From Acidobacteriaceae bacterium KBS 83 (lineage in GTDB: Bacteria > Acidobacteriota > Terriglobia > Terriglobales > Acidobacteriaceae): a stretch of 64,000 nucleotides of DNA. The stretch is from positions 84,242 through 148,241 of the forward strand of contig KB906735.1 in assembly GCA_000381585.1 (NCBI GenBank). Direction: 5' to 3'. Position 1 is the stretch's first letter; the number at the start of each line of letters is the position of its first letter. Both the position numbers and the translations under genes were made by a program. Shown piece after piece: positions 9,448 through 20,038 of this stretch. The notes under the pieces were generated by a model, which worked only from the letters and a program-made list of their open reading frames with translations, had not been told where the DNA came from and ran no database searches.

Positions 9448-12400
9448 TCACGGCACCGTCAGCGTGATCTGGTTCGACGCACCGCTCTCCACCCCGCTCG
9501 CATCCACGCTCTTCACCTCGTAAACATACGTCGAGCCACTTTGCACCGCGCTGTCGATATACGTCTCCTGGCTGTCCGGCGACGCATTCAGCTTCGTGAA
9601 CGCCCCCCCGCCGTTTGTCGACCGATAGACGTTATAACCGGCCACCGGATCGTCTGAGCTGGCCGGTGCATCCCAGTTCAGATCGATCTCGTGTGCCACC
9701 GCGGTGCCCGTGCCGCTCAGCGACACCTGCGTTGTGCTTCCCGTAGTCGAGTTGCTGGTGATCGTCAGCTTTCCACTCACTGCACCCGCGGCCGTCGGAT
9801 CGAACTGCACCTTCAGCGTCACTGACTGATTCGGATTCAAGGTCATCGGGAATATCGCTCCCGAATCGCTGAAGCCCGTGCCCTGCAGCGCCACGGAGCT
9901 GACCGTTACCGGCGCCGTCCCGGATGAGGTCAGAGTCACGGACTGCGTTGCAGTCGAACCCACAGGCACGTTCCCAAAGGGCAGCGAAGTCGCACTCACC
10001 AGCAATTGTGGAGTTGTTGCCACCGTGCCCGTTCCGCTTAGTTGGACGATGGTAGTCGCACCACTCGAGGAGTTGCTCGTGATCTCCAATTGTCCTGTCG
10101 CTGCTCCGGCTGCCGTCGGATCGAACTCCACCTGCAGCGTCACCGCCTGGTTCGGATTCAGCGTCACCGGGAAGGTCGCGCCCGAATCTGCGAAACCGGC
10201 ACCGCTTAGCGTCGCTGCATTGATCGTCACTGGCGCTGTACCGGAGGAGGTCAGCGTCAGTGGCAGCGTTGCCGTGGAGTTTACTGCGACGTTCCCGAAG
10301 GACAGCGAACCCGCGCTCACTGTCAACTGTGCCGTGGTCGCCACTGTGCCGTTGCCGCTGAGCGCGACCTTCGCAGTGCCGCCAGTCGTCGAATCGCTGT
10401 TAATAGTCAGCTGACCTGATGCTGCGCCGGCTGAAGTCGGATTGAACTGCACTTGCAGCGTCACTGACTGGTTCGGATTCAAGGTCACCGGGAACGTCGT
10501 GCCCGACACGCTGAAGCCTGCCCCACTCACCGTGGCCGCGCTGATGGTCACCGCCGCCGTGCCGGTAGAGGTCAGCGTGACCGGTTGTGTCACCGGGACG
10601 TTCACCTGTGTATTGCCGAAGTTCACGGCCGTCGGATTCACCGTCAACTGCGGACTCGTGGTCACCGTACCGTTGCCGCTGAGCGCAACCTTCGCGGTGC
10701 CGCCTTTCGTCGAATTGCTGTTGATAGTTAGCTGCCCCGATGCTGCACCGGCCGTTGTCGGATCGAACTGCACTTGCAGCGTCACTGACTGGTTCGGATT
10801 CAACGTCACCGGGAAAGTCGTGCCCGACATGCTGAAGCCTGCCCCGCTCACCGTCGCCGCGCTGATGGTCACCGCCGCCGTCCCGGTGGACGTCAGCGTC
10901 ACCGGTTGCGTCACCGGCACATTCACCGGCGTGTTGCCGAAGTTCACCGACGCCGGACTCACCGTCAACTGGGGCGTCGTGGTCACCGTACCGCTGCCGG
11001 TGAGGGTGACGTTCGCCGTGCCGCCGGTCGTCGAATCGCTGGTGATAGTCAGCTGCCCCGTCGCCGCCCCGGCCGTCGTCGGATCGAACTGGACCTGCAG
11101 TGTCAGTGTCTGGTTCGGATTCAACGTCACCGGGAAAGTCGCGCCCGACACGCTGAAGCCTGCCCCGCTCACCGTCGCCGCGCTGATGGTCACCACTGCT
11201 GTGCCGGTGGACGTCAGCGTCACCGGTTTCGTCACCGGCGCATTCACCGGCGTATTGCCGAAGTTCAACGCCGTCGGATTCGCCGTCAGCTGCGGGGTCG
11301 GAACCGCCGTTCCATTTCCGCCAAGCGAAACCGTCGCCGGCCCGGAAGGATCATTACTCGCTACCGTGAGCGTTCCTGCATCAGCCTCTGCGGTCGTCGG
11401 CTCATAGGTGACATTCACCGTCAACTGCTGTCCCGGTTGCAAAGTCGTTGGCAGCGACAGCGTGCCAATGCTGAATGGCGTGCCGGCAATCGTGATCGTG
11501 TTGATGTCCAGCGGCGCGTTGCCGCTCGAGGTCAACGTCACGGACCGAGTTACCTTGGTCCCGATCTGTGCCTGCCCGAAGTTGATCGATGTAGTCGAAA
11601 GCGTCAGATTTGGCGCCGGTACTGCCACTCCGTTCCCGCTCAGCGGAACGTTCGCCGTCGCGCCGCTGGCGTCGCTGGTCAATGCCAGGCCGCCAGTGAA
11701 TGAATCCACCGCGTCCGGAGCGAATGTGATGGACAGGACCACCTGCTCGCCCGGATTCAGCGTTGCCGGCCACCCACTCACGCCGGCCGGATACGCCACC
11801 GACGTCACCTTAAATTGCTGCCCGGCAATCGTCGCTGACGAAATCGTCACAGGCGCTGTGCCAGACGAGGTCAGCGTCAGTTGCAGCACTGACTTCGCGC
11901 CCACCTGCACGTCACCGAAACTCAGGCTCGGATCGCTGAGGGTCAGCGCTGGCGCGGCTCCCTGCTTTCCCCGACCGGTCAGTGCCACATTGACGGGCGC
12001 ACCTGTATCCGTCGCGAGGCTCAATTGTCCAGTCGCTGTACCCGTCGTGGCCGGATCGAACGTGACACTGAACGTCACCTGCTGGCCCGGCTGCAGCGTG
12101 ATCGGCGCGGAGAGACTTCCAACTGGAACACCGGCGTAGGTCGCTGTGTAGCTTGCGCCGGTTACGGTTCCCGCGGTGATCGTAGCCGGCGTCGTTCCCG
12201 TCGAGGTCACCGTTATCGTCTTCGTCGCCTCCGAGCCGACAAGCACCTGCCCGAAGCTCAGCGTGCTCGCGCTCGCGGAGAGAGACGGCGTGGTTGCGAC
12301 CACTCCCTTGCCATGTACCTTCACCGCCAGCGTCGGGCTGCTCGCAGAGTCGCTGGACACCGTCATAGTCCCGCTGGCATCGCCGTCCTTATTGGGGTTG

Positions 12401-13794
12401 AACTTCAGCTTCACCGACATCTGCTGATTCGGCTGCAATACCTGGGGCAACACAACCGGAGAGCCGGCGAACTCCGCACCCGCCACCGTGATCGACTTCA
12501 CCGTCACGGGCGCGGTGCCATTGGACACCAGCGTGATCGTCTTCGAGCCCAGCGAACCCACCGTCACGTCGCCAAACTCCACACTGCCGGGCGCAGAAAG
12601 AGACGCCACCGTGGGCGGCGCCACTCCGGCCCCAGTTAGGCTGATGGTGTTGGAACTCCCGGTCGCATTGTCGGCAAACGTGACCTGGCCTTGCTGACTT
12701 CCGGTGGCCGTCGGAACAAACGTGAGTGGAAGCGTCACCTGCTGGCCTGGCGCAAGGGTAAGCGGCAGATGCAGCTGCCCCGCCGAAAACGCATCGCCGG
12801 TCACCGTCATCGACTGCAGCACCACCGTCGCCGTGCCGCTCGAAGTCAGTGTCACGGACGTGGTCCCTTGCGAGCCCAGAGTCACCGATCCGAAGTCGAC
12901 CGCCGTATTGCTGATTGTGAGAGCCGGTGTCGACGCAGTCGGCGGAGGAGTCTGCGCCGCACCGCTGCCCGTCAGGTTAACGGCCATTGACGGCGTCGCC
13001 GCCGCATCGCTGGCGATCATCAGTTTCCCGGTCTTCACACCGGCGTTTCGAGGACCAAACTTCACCGGCAGGCTCAGCGTCTGGCCTGGCTGCAGGGTGA
13101 GCGGCAGCGAGGGCGCCTGCGCGGAGAAGTTCGCGTCTGTCGCATTCAGGGCGCTGATCTGGAGCGGGGCTGTTCCACTCGAGGTCAGTGTCACGCTCTG
13201 TTGCGCTTCTCCACCGATTGGCACACTGCCAAACTGCAGGGCGGTCGCGCTCAGTTGCAACGCGGGGGTGCCCGAAGGCGGCGGTTGCTGGGCTTTGTGT
13301 TGCCCCGTGCCAGATACGCCTACCTTGGCATCGCCGACCCCGCTCTGAATCACGATCTGCGAGTTGTAATCCTTCGCCGCGGTGGGTGCGAAGGTGACCG
13401 TCATGCTCGCCGTCCCGCCGGCGGGAATCGTTGTCGGCATCGCGGCCGGCACCAGCGTGAACGCGGGATCGGCAACCTGCATCCCGTTGAGCGTCACCGC
13501 CGAAAGGCCGTGGTTCTGGACTGTCACCGTGGCGGCCTGCGTCTGGCCCACCGGGACCGAGCCGAAGGAGAGCGAGCCGGGACTCACCGTAAGTGGAAGC
13601 GTGTTGTAGGTAACTCCGCAGCCTGCCAGATGCGCGATGGCAATCAGCGAGCAGATGATCCACGCCGCAGAAAGAGGAACCTTCGCAAAGAAGCGGAGCG
13701 CCGCAGAAAGGCCAGGCGATAACCGTCGCGAGAGGCCCGAGCGGCGATGGAAAAATTGAATTGGGCTCGTAGCCTTCGACGAAACAAGTTGCAC
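9448..13794 (-). CDS. Choice-of-anchor D repeat lipoprotein with C-terminal fibronectin type III domain
   Basis: This 1448-aa surface-type protein starts with a basic, hydrophobic leader ending in the lipobox LAGC, which predicts a lipoprotein. Twelve tandem Ig-like repeats of about 106 residues follow. Each opens with a pattern like L-S-FG-V-VG and has the motif (V/L)TLTSSGTAPV. These are choice-of-anchor D / ASPM-SPD-2-Hydin-like modules. The last 90 residues form a fibronectin type III domain with a GYNVYRS motif. I chose GTG 13794 because AAGGAG lies 8 bases upstream; an in-frame GTG at 13842 would add 16 residues without a good site. The role is likely structural or adhesive at the cell surface. 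Repeats 8-10 are almost identical in DNA, a sign of recent duplication. Confidence 0.85.
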   Translation of the reverse strand: MQLVSSKATSPIQFFHRRSGLSRRLSPGLSAALRFFAKVPLSAAWIICSLIAIAHLAGCGVTYNTLPLTVSPGSLSFGSVPVGQTQAATVTVQNHGLSAVTLNGMQVADPAFTLVPAAMPTTIPAGGTASMTVTFAPTAAKDYNSQIVIQSGVGDAKVGVSGTGQHKAQQPPPSGTPALQLSATALQFGSVPIGGEAQQSVTLTSSGTAPLQISALNATDANFSAQAPSLPLTLQPGQTLSLPVKFGPRNAGVKTGKLMIASDAAATPSMAVNLTGSGAAQTPPPTASTPALTISNTAVDFGSVTLGSQGTTSVTLTSSGTATVVLQSMTVTGDAFSAGQLHLPLTLAPGQQVTLPLTFVPTATGSQQGQVTFADNATGSSNTISLTGAGVAPPTVASLSAPGSVEFGDVTVGSLGSKTITLVSNGTAPVTVKSITVAGAEFAGSPVVLPQVLQPNQQMSVKLKFNPNKDGDASGTMTVSSDSASSPTLAVKVHGKGVVATTPSLSASASTLSFGQVLVGSEATKTITVTSTGTTPATITAGTVTGASYTATYAGVPVGSLSAPITLQPGQQVTFSVTFDPATTGTATGQLSLATDTGAPVNVALTGRGKQGAAPALTLSDPSLSFGDVQVGAKSVLQLTLTSSGTAPVTISSATIAGQQFKVTSVAYPAGVSGWPATLNPGEQVVLSITFAPDAVDSFTGGLALTSDASGATANVPLSGNGVAVPAPNLTLSTTSINFGQAQIGTKVTRSVTLTSSGNAPLDINTITIAGTPFSIGTLSLPTTLQPGQQLTVNVTYEPTTAEADAGTLTVASNDPSGPATVSLGGNGTAVPTPQLTANPTALNFGNTPVNAPVTKPVTLTSTGTAVVTISAATVSGAGFSVSGATFPVTLNPNQTLTLQVQFDPTTAGAATGQLTITSDSTTGGTANVTLTGSGTVTTTPQLTVSPASVNFGNTPVNVPVTQPVTLTSTGTAAVTISAATVSGAGFSMSGTTFPVTLNPNQSVTLQVQFDPTTAGAASGQLTINSNSTKGGTAKVALSGNGTVTTSPQLTVNPTAVNFGNTQVNVPVTQPVTLTSTGTAAVTISAATVSGAGFSVSGTTFPVTLNPNQSVTLQVQFNPTSAGAASGQLTINSDSTTGGTAKVALSGNGTVATTAQLTVSAGSLSFGNVAVNSTATLPLTLTSSGTAPVTINAATLSGAGFADSGATFPVTLNPNQAVTLQVEFDPTAAGAATGQLEITSNSSSGATTIVQLSGTGTVATTPQLLVSATSLPFGNVPVGSTATQSVTLTSSGTAPVTVSSVALQGTGFSDSGAIFPMTLNPNQSVTLKVQFDPTAAGAVSGKLTITSNSTTGSTTQVSLSGTGTAVAHEIDLNWDAPASSDDPVAGYNVYRSTNGGGAFTKLNASPDSQETYIDSAVQSGSTYVYEVKSVDASGVESGASNQITLTVP
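10459..11415 (-). repeat. Near-identical ~318-bp coding direct repeats
   Basis: Three successive units with a period of about 318 bases (106 codons) are nearly identical, for example the stretches beginning near 10459, 10780 and 11100. They encode repeats 8-10 of the choice-of-anchor D lipoprotein. Flanking repeats of the same gene are much more diverged, so this block looks recently amplified or homogenised. It is prone to recombination and to assembly collapse. Confidence 0.8.
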
Positions 13795-13998
13795 TGGCGC
13801 ATCTCCTTCACTCGGCACACAACGCGAGGTAGAGAGAGCCACGGCAGGAAGACAGTCCCCTGCAGACGAAATGTCCGATGAGCGGGGGAGGAGGTGGAGG
13901 CCCGGAAACAGCGCTGACCGGCGAACTATGCCGTCATGAATTTCTGACCAGTCGCAGGGCCGATTCTTCTTATGTATATCTGCGATAAATGGTCACGC

Positions 13999-14020
13999 CA
14001 CTTATCTGTGGAAATAAGTG
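13999..14020. promoter_or_regulatory. Inverted repeat in the long 13795-14639 intergenic region
   Basis: CACTTAT and ATAAGTG form a perfect 7-bp inverted repeat with an 8-base spacer, in an AT-rich patch about 205 bases upstream of the lipoprotein start. The surrounding 840 bases contain only weak reading frames with no recognisable product. Apart from this repeat and the PadR-type direct repeat further right, I see nothing in this gap. Confidence 0.3.
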
Positions 14021-14574
14021 TGATTGAGATATAGGCGGAACTATATCACCCAAAAGATGCAGACGGCCCCCGTCGCGCATCTCGATGTGGATACTACGCT
14101 CGCACCCGCATTCACGGCTCTTTCCACGCATGTACGCCAGGCTGTGGGAAACACGCGGCAAAATCACCGCGGAATGTAGATTGTTCTTACTGGCGCATAT
14201 AACAATGCAACACTGATATAAAACTTGCCTAAGATATCCCGAGTTATGCGCGTTCACCACTTAGGAAGGAAATTGCGCAAACAGCAGGATTTTCTTCGAT
14301 CAGATCGGCCAACACCATTCCCGTTTTGGGAAACATACCAACTTTTCTCCGAGACCGGCTCTCCTCGTGATCGGTACCACTGAGAAGTGACAGGACGCGA
14401 ATCGCTAGGATCCGCGAGTCCGCAGCAAAACCGAGCCGTGCCACCAAACTGAATGCGGCCAATGGTGCCCGGTCCCGACCGAAGACACTATCGATCACCG
14501 AACCCGGCCTGTCCGACAGCAGTAGCAGGGCGCTTCACCTTCCCTTTTGCTGATCCCTCATCCCTGATTCCTTT

Positions 14575-14622
14575 CCCATAGAACTTCGAGTGGTATACAC
14601 TTTTCTCCCATAGAACTCCGAG
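14575..14622 (+). promoter_or_regulatory. Direct-repeat operator candidate upstream of padR
   Basis: The 16-mer CCCATAGAACTTCGAG (14575-14590) recurs with one change as CCCATAGAACTCCGAG (14607-14622). The offset is 32 bases, about three helical turns. Between the copies is AGTG-GTATA-CACT, a short dyad. The second copy runs into the ribosome binding site AGGGGAG. PadR proteins typically repress their own operon, so this is a natural autoregulatory site, though that is inference. Confidence 0.5.
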
Positions 14623-14639
14623 GGGAGAACGACACCGAC

Positions 14640-15002
14640 ATGGGCCGAAATGAACCGCTCTCGAGCGACATGCTCAAAGGCACGCTCGACATGATGATCC
14701 TTCGCACCCTCTCCACCGGCGATGCCCACGGCCACACCATCGCCAAGGTGATCGAGCGCACCTCGGAAGACGTTCTCGAGGTCGAGCAAGGCTCACTCTA
14801 CCCCGCGCTTCATCGCCTCGAAGACCGCGGCTGGCTCTCCTCCTTCTGGGGCGCGAGCGAAAACAATCGCAAGGCCAAGTACTACCGCCTCACCGCTGCC
14901 GGCCGCCGCCGTCTCACGCTCGAAGCCGGCCGCTGGCGTCAGATGGCCCGTGCCATCCATCTGGTCATGGGTGAACACGTAACCGAAGAAGGTGCCGAAT
15001 GA
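14640..15002 (+). CDS. PadR family transcriptional regulator
   Basis: This 120-aa winged-helix repressor has the PadR signature: [14 protein letters not shown] at the start, a YP-LHRLE helix (residues 54-61) and a YRLTAAGRR wing. PadR proteins bind a dyad or direct repeat near their own promoter and are released by small hydrophobic ligands. The gene has AGGGGAG 12 bases before the ATG. It overlaps the next gene by 4 bases (ATGA), the standard acidobacterial arrangement in which a PadR regulator controls a large ABC-type permease. Confidence 0.92.
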   Translation: MGRNEPLSSDMLKGTLDMMILRTLSTGDAHGHTIAKVIERTSEDVLEVEQGSLYPALHRLEDRGWLSSFWGASENNRKAKYYRLTAAGRRRLTLEAGRWRQMARAIHLVMGEHVTEEGAE

Positions 15003-17635
15003 TCTTTGCGCGTATCGTCCGTCGCAGCCGCCGTGACCACGATCTCGCCCGCGAGATCGCCGCTCATTTCGATGCCGAGCGCGCCGAAAACATCGCTCGC
15101 GGCCTCACCCCTGAAGAAGCCGAGCGCCGCGCCCACATCAAGTTCGGCTCTGCTCGCCGCGTGCATGAAGATCTCTGGCAGCAAAACAGCATCGCTCCCT
15201 TCGAAAACCTCGCGCATGACCTCCGCTACACCCTCCGCACTCTCGTCCGCACACCCGGCTTCACTCTCACCGCCATTCTGGTGATGGCGCTTGGCATCGG
15301 TGCTACCACCGCGCTCTTCACCGTCGTTCGCTCCGTGTTGCTCAACCCGCTGCCGTACCCGCAATCCTCTCGTCTCGTGTCCCTCTATGAAAGCGAATCC
15401 GTCAGCCACAGCCCCTCGCCGTGGATGCCCGTCGCCGCAGGTGTCTTCAAGGAGTGGCAGCGCGCCACACAGAACACCGCCCAGATGGCCCTCGTCTCTC
15501 CCTGGCAGGGCTACAACGTCTCCGCCAGCGGCGGTCAGTTGCCGGAATCTATTACCGCCGCCTGGGTCTCCTGGAATCTTTTTCGCGTCCTCGGCGTCGC
15601 GCCCGCACTTGGCCGCGACTTCCTCGCCTCCGACGATCAGCCCTCCGCGCAGGCCACCGCCATCCTGTCGAACAGCTTCTGGAAGCGTCGCTTCGCGGCC
15701 GACCCTGCCATCGTCGGCAAAATCATCTATCTCGACGCCAAGCCGCACACCATCATCGGTGTCATGCCGCCGTCATTTGACTACCCCTGGCCCAAAGACC
15801 AGCTCTGGACGCCCGCCAGTCATGACGCGCCGTCGGATCTCATGAGTGCTTATGGCGATCACAACTTCTACGTCACCGCCCGCCTCGCACCCGGTGTGAC
15901 GCTTGCGGGTCTAGTCAATCAAATCGATACCGTCCAACGTCGGGTCAAGCTTGCGCATCCCGAACCCCCCGTGCACAACCACGCCGTCGGACGCTCGCTG
16001 CTCGACTCTACCGTCGAGGACTTCAAAACACCGCTGTACACTCTGTTCGCGGCAACGTTCTGTGTGCTCCTCATCGCCTGTCTCAATGTCGCGAATCTAC
16101 TCGTCGCCCGCTCCGCCGCGCGGCAACGCGATCTTGCCATCCGCGCTGCCTTGGGTGGCAGCCGCTGGCGTCTCATCCGTGAGCACCTCACCGAATCGTT
16201 AGTCCTCTCCGTCGCCGGAGGTGCGCTTGGCCTGCTGCTCGCCTGGGCTGCGCTTGCCTGGCTCCAGCACTCGAAGATCGACATTGCCCGCGCGCAGGAG
16301 ATTCACCTCGACTGGTGGGCACTGGCCGTCGTCATCGCCATTTCTGTCACCGCCGGTCTCGCTGCCGGATTCAGTCCGTCATTCAGCCTGCACGCCGGGC
16401 AGCTTCTCGAAACTCTGCAAAGCTCCTCGCGTTCGCACTCCGGCGGCCGCAGCCGCGCCCGTCTGCGCAAAGCTCTTCTCACTGCGGAAGTCTCGCTTAC
16501 CGTCGTCCTCCTCCTAGGCGCCGGCCTCCTGCTCAAGAGCTATCAGCAGCTCCGCACGCGCGATCTCGGGAGCACCGTCGACAACGTCCTCACCATGCAA
16601 TTCAGCCTTCCCGACGCACACTACAGCGCGCCCACGCAGAAGGTCGCCTTCTTCGAACAGCTTCTCGCTCGCGTTCGCGCGCTTCCTGGCGTCGCCGCGG
16701 CCGGCATCTCCAGCGCTCTGCCCGGGGAAGGATGGGGCGGCGACGTTCTTATCGACATTCCCGAACACCCGCCGCTGCCCAAAGGACAAGGGATCGACCT
16801 TATGCATCGCGGTGCCGACCCGGACTACTTTGCCGCGCTTCAGATCCCGCTCATCCGCGGCCGCTACTTCCGTAACGACGAGCGCCTCGACCACGCCAAG
16901 GTCGCCATCATCAGCGAATCCACTGCGAAGCAATACTTCCCCGGCGAAGACCCCATTGGCCGCCATCTCGGTGGAAGCGATGTCGGCCCAAAATACTACG
17001 AAATCGTCGGCGTCGTCGGCGACACCCGCTGGAAGATCACGCAACCCATGCGGCCCACCGTCTACTTGCCATTATTTGAGGGTCACTACGGCGGTGTCGG
17101 AATCGGCGTTCGCGGCAATCCCGGTGTTGATATTGAAGCACTCGCTCTCCCCATCCAGAAAATCTTCGGCCAGCTCGACCCCGACCTTTCCGTCGCCAAT
17201 GTCCTCACCATGCGGCAGAACATTGGCGTCGACACCTTGCAGGACCAGTTCAATTCCATCCTCGTCCTCGCCTTTGCCATCATCGCGCTTGTGCTCGCCG
17301 CCGTCGGTCTCTACGGCGTCCTCTCCTATCTCGTCACCCAGCGCACCGGTGAGCTCGGCATTCGCATAGCGCTCGGCGCGCAACGTGTGGAAGTCATGCG
17401 CCTCACTCTTGTAGACGGCCTCGCGCCCGTTTTGATCGGTCTCCTCCTCGGACTCGCCGGGGGCGCTGCCACCGTGCAGCTGCTCCGCGAGATGCTCTAC
17501 GGCATGAGCCCCTTCGACTGGAGCGTCTTCTCCACCGTCGTCCTCGTTCTCGCCACCGCTGCCGCGTGCGCCTGTATCTTCCCCGCCTGGCGCGCCAGCC
17601 GCCTCGATCCAGCACAGGCCCTACGCACCGAATAG
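14999..17635 (+). CDS. ABC transporter permease, acidobacterial duplicated orphan permease (ADOP) type
   Basis: This 878-aa membrane protein has the ADOP layout. A cytosolic prefix (about residues 1-60) is followed by a first transmembrane segment near 80-100, a MacB-type periplasmic domain, and an FtsX core of three helices around 345-470. A second MacB/FtsX unit then ends in the [18 protein letters not shown]-type tail. The family resembles MacB permeases fused head to tail without an ATPase domain, and its partner ATPase is usually unknown. Translation is coupled to padR by an ATGA overlap, so both are probably repressed together. Its substrate cannot be read from the sequence. Confidence 0.92.
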   Translation: MIFARIVRRSRRDHDLAREIAAHFDAERAENIARGLTPEEAERRAHIKFGSARRVHEDLWQQNSIAPFENLAHDLRYTLRTLVRTPGFTLTAILVMALGIGATTALFTVVRSVLLNPLPYPQSSRLVSLYESESVSHSPSPWMPVAAGVFKEWQRATQNTAQMALVSPWQGYNVSASGGQLPESITAAWVSWNLFRVLGVAPALGRDFLASDDQPSAQATAILSNSFWKRRFAADPAIVGKIIYLDAKPHTIIGVMPPSFDYPWPKDQLWTPASHDAPSDLMSAYGDHNFYVTARLAPGVTLAGLVNQIDTVQRRVKLAHPEPPVHNHAVGRSLLDSTVEDFKTPLYTLFAATFCVLLIACLNVANLLVARSAARQRDLAIRAALGGSRWRLIREHLTESLVLSVAGGALGLLLAWAALAWLQHSKIDIARAQEIHLDWWALAVVIAISVTAGLAAGFSPSFSLHAGQLLETLQSSSRSHSGGRSRARLRKALLTAEVSLTVVLLLGAGLLLKSYQQLRTRDLGSTVDNVLTMQFSLPDAHYSAPTQKVAFFEQLLARVRALPGVAAAGISSALPGEGWGGDVLIDIPEHPPLPKGQGIDLMHRGADPDYFAALQIPLIRGRYFRNDERLDHAKVAIISESTAKQYFPGEDPIGRHLGGSDVGPKYYEIVGVVGDTRWKITQPMRPTVYLPLFEGHYGGVGIGVRGNPGVDIEALALPIQKIFGQLDPDLSVANVLTMRQNIGVDTLQDQFNSILVLAFAIIALVLAAVGLYGVLSYLVTQRTGELGIRIALGAQRVEVMRLTLVDGLAPVLIGLLLGLAGGAATVQLLREMLYGMSPFDWSVFSTVVLVLATAAACACIFPAWRASRLDPAQALRTE

Positions 17636-17738
17636 GGCGAGCTATATCTCGCGCCGAAGACGTGCTGTGCGATGATCTCGAAACTCACCTGCTCATCCTG
17701 GGCGGAGCGAAAAGCGGGATATAACAAGGACCGTCCCA

Positions 17739-19880
17739 TCAGCCTTTCAGCAGCACCCGCACACCATAAGGCTCCAGCCGAACCGGCCCGCTCACCGCCG
17801 ACCGGTCCAGCGCATCCACATAGGTGTCTGTAAGAGTGACAGATTGCGCTTTCGCAGTGTGGTTCAAAAGATAAGTCCATGCCCGCCGATCCGTGCGCCG
17901 GACCGTCATCTCAACACCCGGTGGCATCTCCGTCGGCCGAGGCACTCCAGCCGATGCGATCAAGGTAAGCAACACACGGCCCAGATCCGCAGGCTCCAAG
18001 TGCGCTCCGAGGTAGATAGCCTTCCCCTTTCCGAAGTTGTTCGAGGTGATCGCCGCCCTGCCCGCGTACGCTCCGCCCGTATAAGTAGCCAGCACCTCTG
18101 CCTTCTTCGCATCGAGAATATCCGCCCAGATGTGGCACTCCCCGTTCGCGCCCGCGAGCGCCCCGCTGAATTGCACCGATTGCATCTCCGAGTAGATCGG
18201 TTGATAGTCGACAAGCTCCACGCCCATCACCTCGCGCAGCAGTCCGGGCAGTGGCGTGGCGACTATCTGGCTATGCTCATCCTTCACGCCAAGTCGAAAG
18301 CCGGCAATGAATGTGCCGCCTGTGTCCACAAAATCGCGAATGCGCGCAGCCTGCTCTTTGCTGACGATGTACATCGCTGGCGCGCAGACCACTTTGTACC
18401 GCGAGAGATCCTGCGTGGCGTTCACGATGTCGACGCCCGCATGCGACGCGGCGATCGTGCCATACCAGGACATCGCCTCGCTCATATACTTAAGCTTCGG
18501 CTGGCCCGGTTGAATCGTGAGCGCCCAGTCCGAAGCGGGGTCGAAGCAGAGCGCCAACGTGGCAGCATATGGCGCCATTAGCGCGTCGGGCCCCAGCGAT
18601 TTCATCTCCCGCATCGTCTGCTCGATCTCTGCAAATCCCGGACTGTGGGAACGATCATGCCGCAGCAGGCCATGCCAGTACTCCTCTGCGCCAAAGTTCG
18701 CCGTGTCCCAGCGGAAATAGTTGATGCCCATTGCGCCATGCGCCACCGCCTGGTACGACCACAGACGCAACTGCCCCGGCTCGGGCTGCGGCGAGAAGGT
18801 GGGCTGACCGGCTTTCCCCGATTGCTCCTCCATGATCAGGAAAGGCTTGCCATCCTTCACACTTCGCGAAACATCGTGGCTGAAGGACACCATCGGCGCG
18901 ATCATCTCCGGCCCCAGGCCGGAATTACCTTGATGCACCGCGAAAAATCCCGGGTAGTTATCCGAAGCAACGAAATCCAGATCCCGATACAGATCGCGCA
19001 TATCGATCGTATCGACCAGGCCCACATTGTTCGTCGTGATGAAGTGGCTCGGACACTGGGTGCGCAGCATCGTCAGTTGCTCGCCCTGGAAGGATACATT
19101 CGCGTAGCTCTGATACCGATCGTAATCGAGCGCGAGTCCGGGATTCGGCGGCGCGCCGGACGGAAGCGGCGTCGGAATTTGTGCGAAATCGGTGTACGTA
19201 TTGCTCCAGAAAACCGTGCCCCACGCCTGGTTGAGCGCGTCGAGCGAGCCATACTTGTTGCGCAGCCACTCTTCAAAACCCTTCCGGCAGTAGCGGCAGT
19301 AACAGCGGCTGGACTCGCCCAGCGTGAGTTCGTTGTCGATCTGCCAGCCAATCACACCCGGAGTCTTGGCGAACCTGTCGGCCATCTCTCTCGCGACGGC
19401 AAGCGAAAGCCGGCGGTATGTGCTGTTCGTCGGACAGGTGAAGCGTCGCGCGCCCGGGCTCAACTCGACGCCATGTTCGTCCACCATCAGCACCTCGGGA
19501 TATTTCAGCGTGAGCCACGGCGGTGGTGCAGCAGAAGGAGTGCCCAAAATCACAACGATCCCGTGAGCATGAAGAACGCCAATCGCCCGGTCCAGCCACG
19601 CAAAGCTGAAGTTGCCCTCCTGCGGCTCCATTAAGGCCCAGGCGAATTCCGCGATGCGGACATTCGTAATGCCCATGGCCGACATGGCTGCCGCATCTTC
19701 TTCCCAAAGATTCTCTGGCGTCTGGTCCGGGTAGTAGTCCGTGCCGAATAGCAGAGGTGATGTGCCAGCGTCGCGAGAAACGTTTTCTCCCCAGCCCCCT
19801 GAAAAAGCGAAAACTCTCCTGGTCACGAATGGCATCGCAGCCGCCGCACTCCCCGCCGTGATGAATTGCCGTCGATTCAT
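17739..19880 (-). CDS. Beta-galactosidase, glycoside hydrolase family 42, Tat-exported
   Basis: This 713-aa enzyme should hydrolyse terminal beta-galactosides outside the cytoplasm. The start at ATG 19880 gives a twin-arginine-type leader, MNRRQFITAG, with GGAGG 7 bases upstream; the longer open frame to 20042 lacks support. The catalytic acid/base is E184 in the WQIDNE motif and the nucleophile is probably E351 in the MEEQSG motif. Zinc-site cysteines of GH42 are present as C149 and the CYCRYC cluster (193, 195, 198). A glutamine-amidotransferase-like trimerisation domain and a small beta domain follow. It is convergent with the ADOP gene, whose stop is 103 bases away, and has no sugar-transport neighbours. 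Confidence 0.92.
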   Translation of the reverse strand: MNRRQFITAGSAAAAMPFVTRRVFAFSGGWGENVSRDAGTSPLLFGTDYYPDQTPENLWEEDAAAMSAMGITNVRIAEFAWALMEPQEGNFSFAWLDRAIGVLHAHGIVVILGTPSAAPPPWLTLKYPEVLMVDEHGVELSPGARRFTCPTNSTYRRLSLAVAREMADRFAKTPGVIGWQIDNELTLGESSRCYCRYCRKGFEEWLRNKYGSLDALNQAWGTVFWSNTYTDFAQIPTPLPSGAPPNPGLALDYDRYQSYANVSFQGEQLTMLRTQCPSHFITTNNVGLVDTIDMRDLYRDLDFVASDNYPGFFAVHQGNSGLGPEMIAPMVSFSHDVSRSVKDGKPFLIMEEQSGKAGQPTFSPQPEPGQLRLWSYQAVAHGAMGINYFRWDTANFGAEEYWHGLLRHDRSHSPGFAEIEQTMREMKSLGPDALMAPYAATLALCFDPASDWALTIQPGQPKLKYMSEAMSWYGTIAASHAGVDIVNATQDLSRYKVVCAPAMYIVSKEQAARIRDFVDTGGTFIAGFRLGVKDEHSQIVATPLPGLLREVMGVELVDYQPIYSEMQSVQFSGALAGANGECHIWADILDAKKAEVLATYTGGAYAGRAAITSNNFGKGKAIYLGAHLEPADLGRVLLTLIASAGVPRPTEMPPGVEMTVRRTDRRAWTYLLNHTAKAQSVTLTDTYVDALDRSAVSGPVRLEPYGVRVLLKG

Positions 19881-19941
19881 CTGCCTTCCTCCGGCCATCA
19901 CTATACAGCGGCTATGCCGCTGGCCCCCGCGGCATGAATGG

Positions 19942-20010
19942 ACCGCAAGCGCCATCTTGGCACAACGTGCCGCCCGCCTCGACCCCGCAAAAGCATTACG
20001 CGTGGAATAG
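19942..20010 (+). pseudogene. Orphan C-terminal tail of an ADOP/FtsX-type permease
   Basis: On the + strand the frame ends in RAARLDPAKALRVE followed by TAG (20008-20010). This is the hallmark extreme C-terminus of MacB/ADOP permeases; compare [14 protein letters not shown] at 17590-17632. No transmembrane coding sequence precedes it: the frame upstream is the antisense of the GH42 start. The fragment suggests that a second ADOP gene once lay here and was deleted. Confidence 0.55.
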
Positions 20011-20038
20011 GGAAAGGCAATAATATACGTAACTGGCC

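Noticed and set aside
9878-13348. Long + strand frames (up to 321 codons) opposite the choice-of-anchor D gene
   Set aside because: Antisense of a repetitive GC-rich gene; no ribosome binding sites and no known domains.
13970-14498. Two minus-strand frames in the padR upstream gap
   Set aside because: No ribosome binding site, no motif, and overlap with the likely regulatory region.
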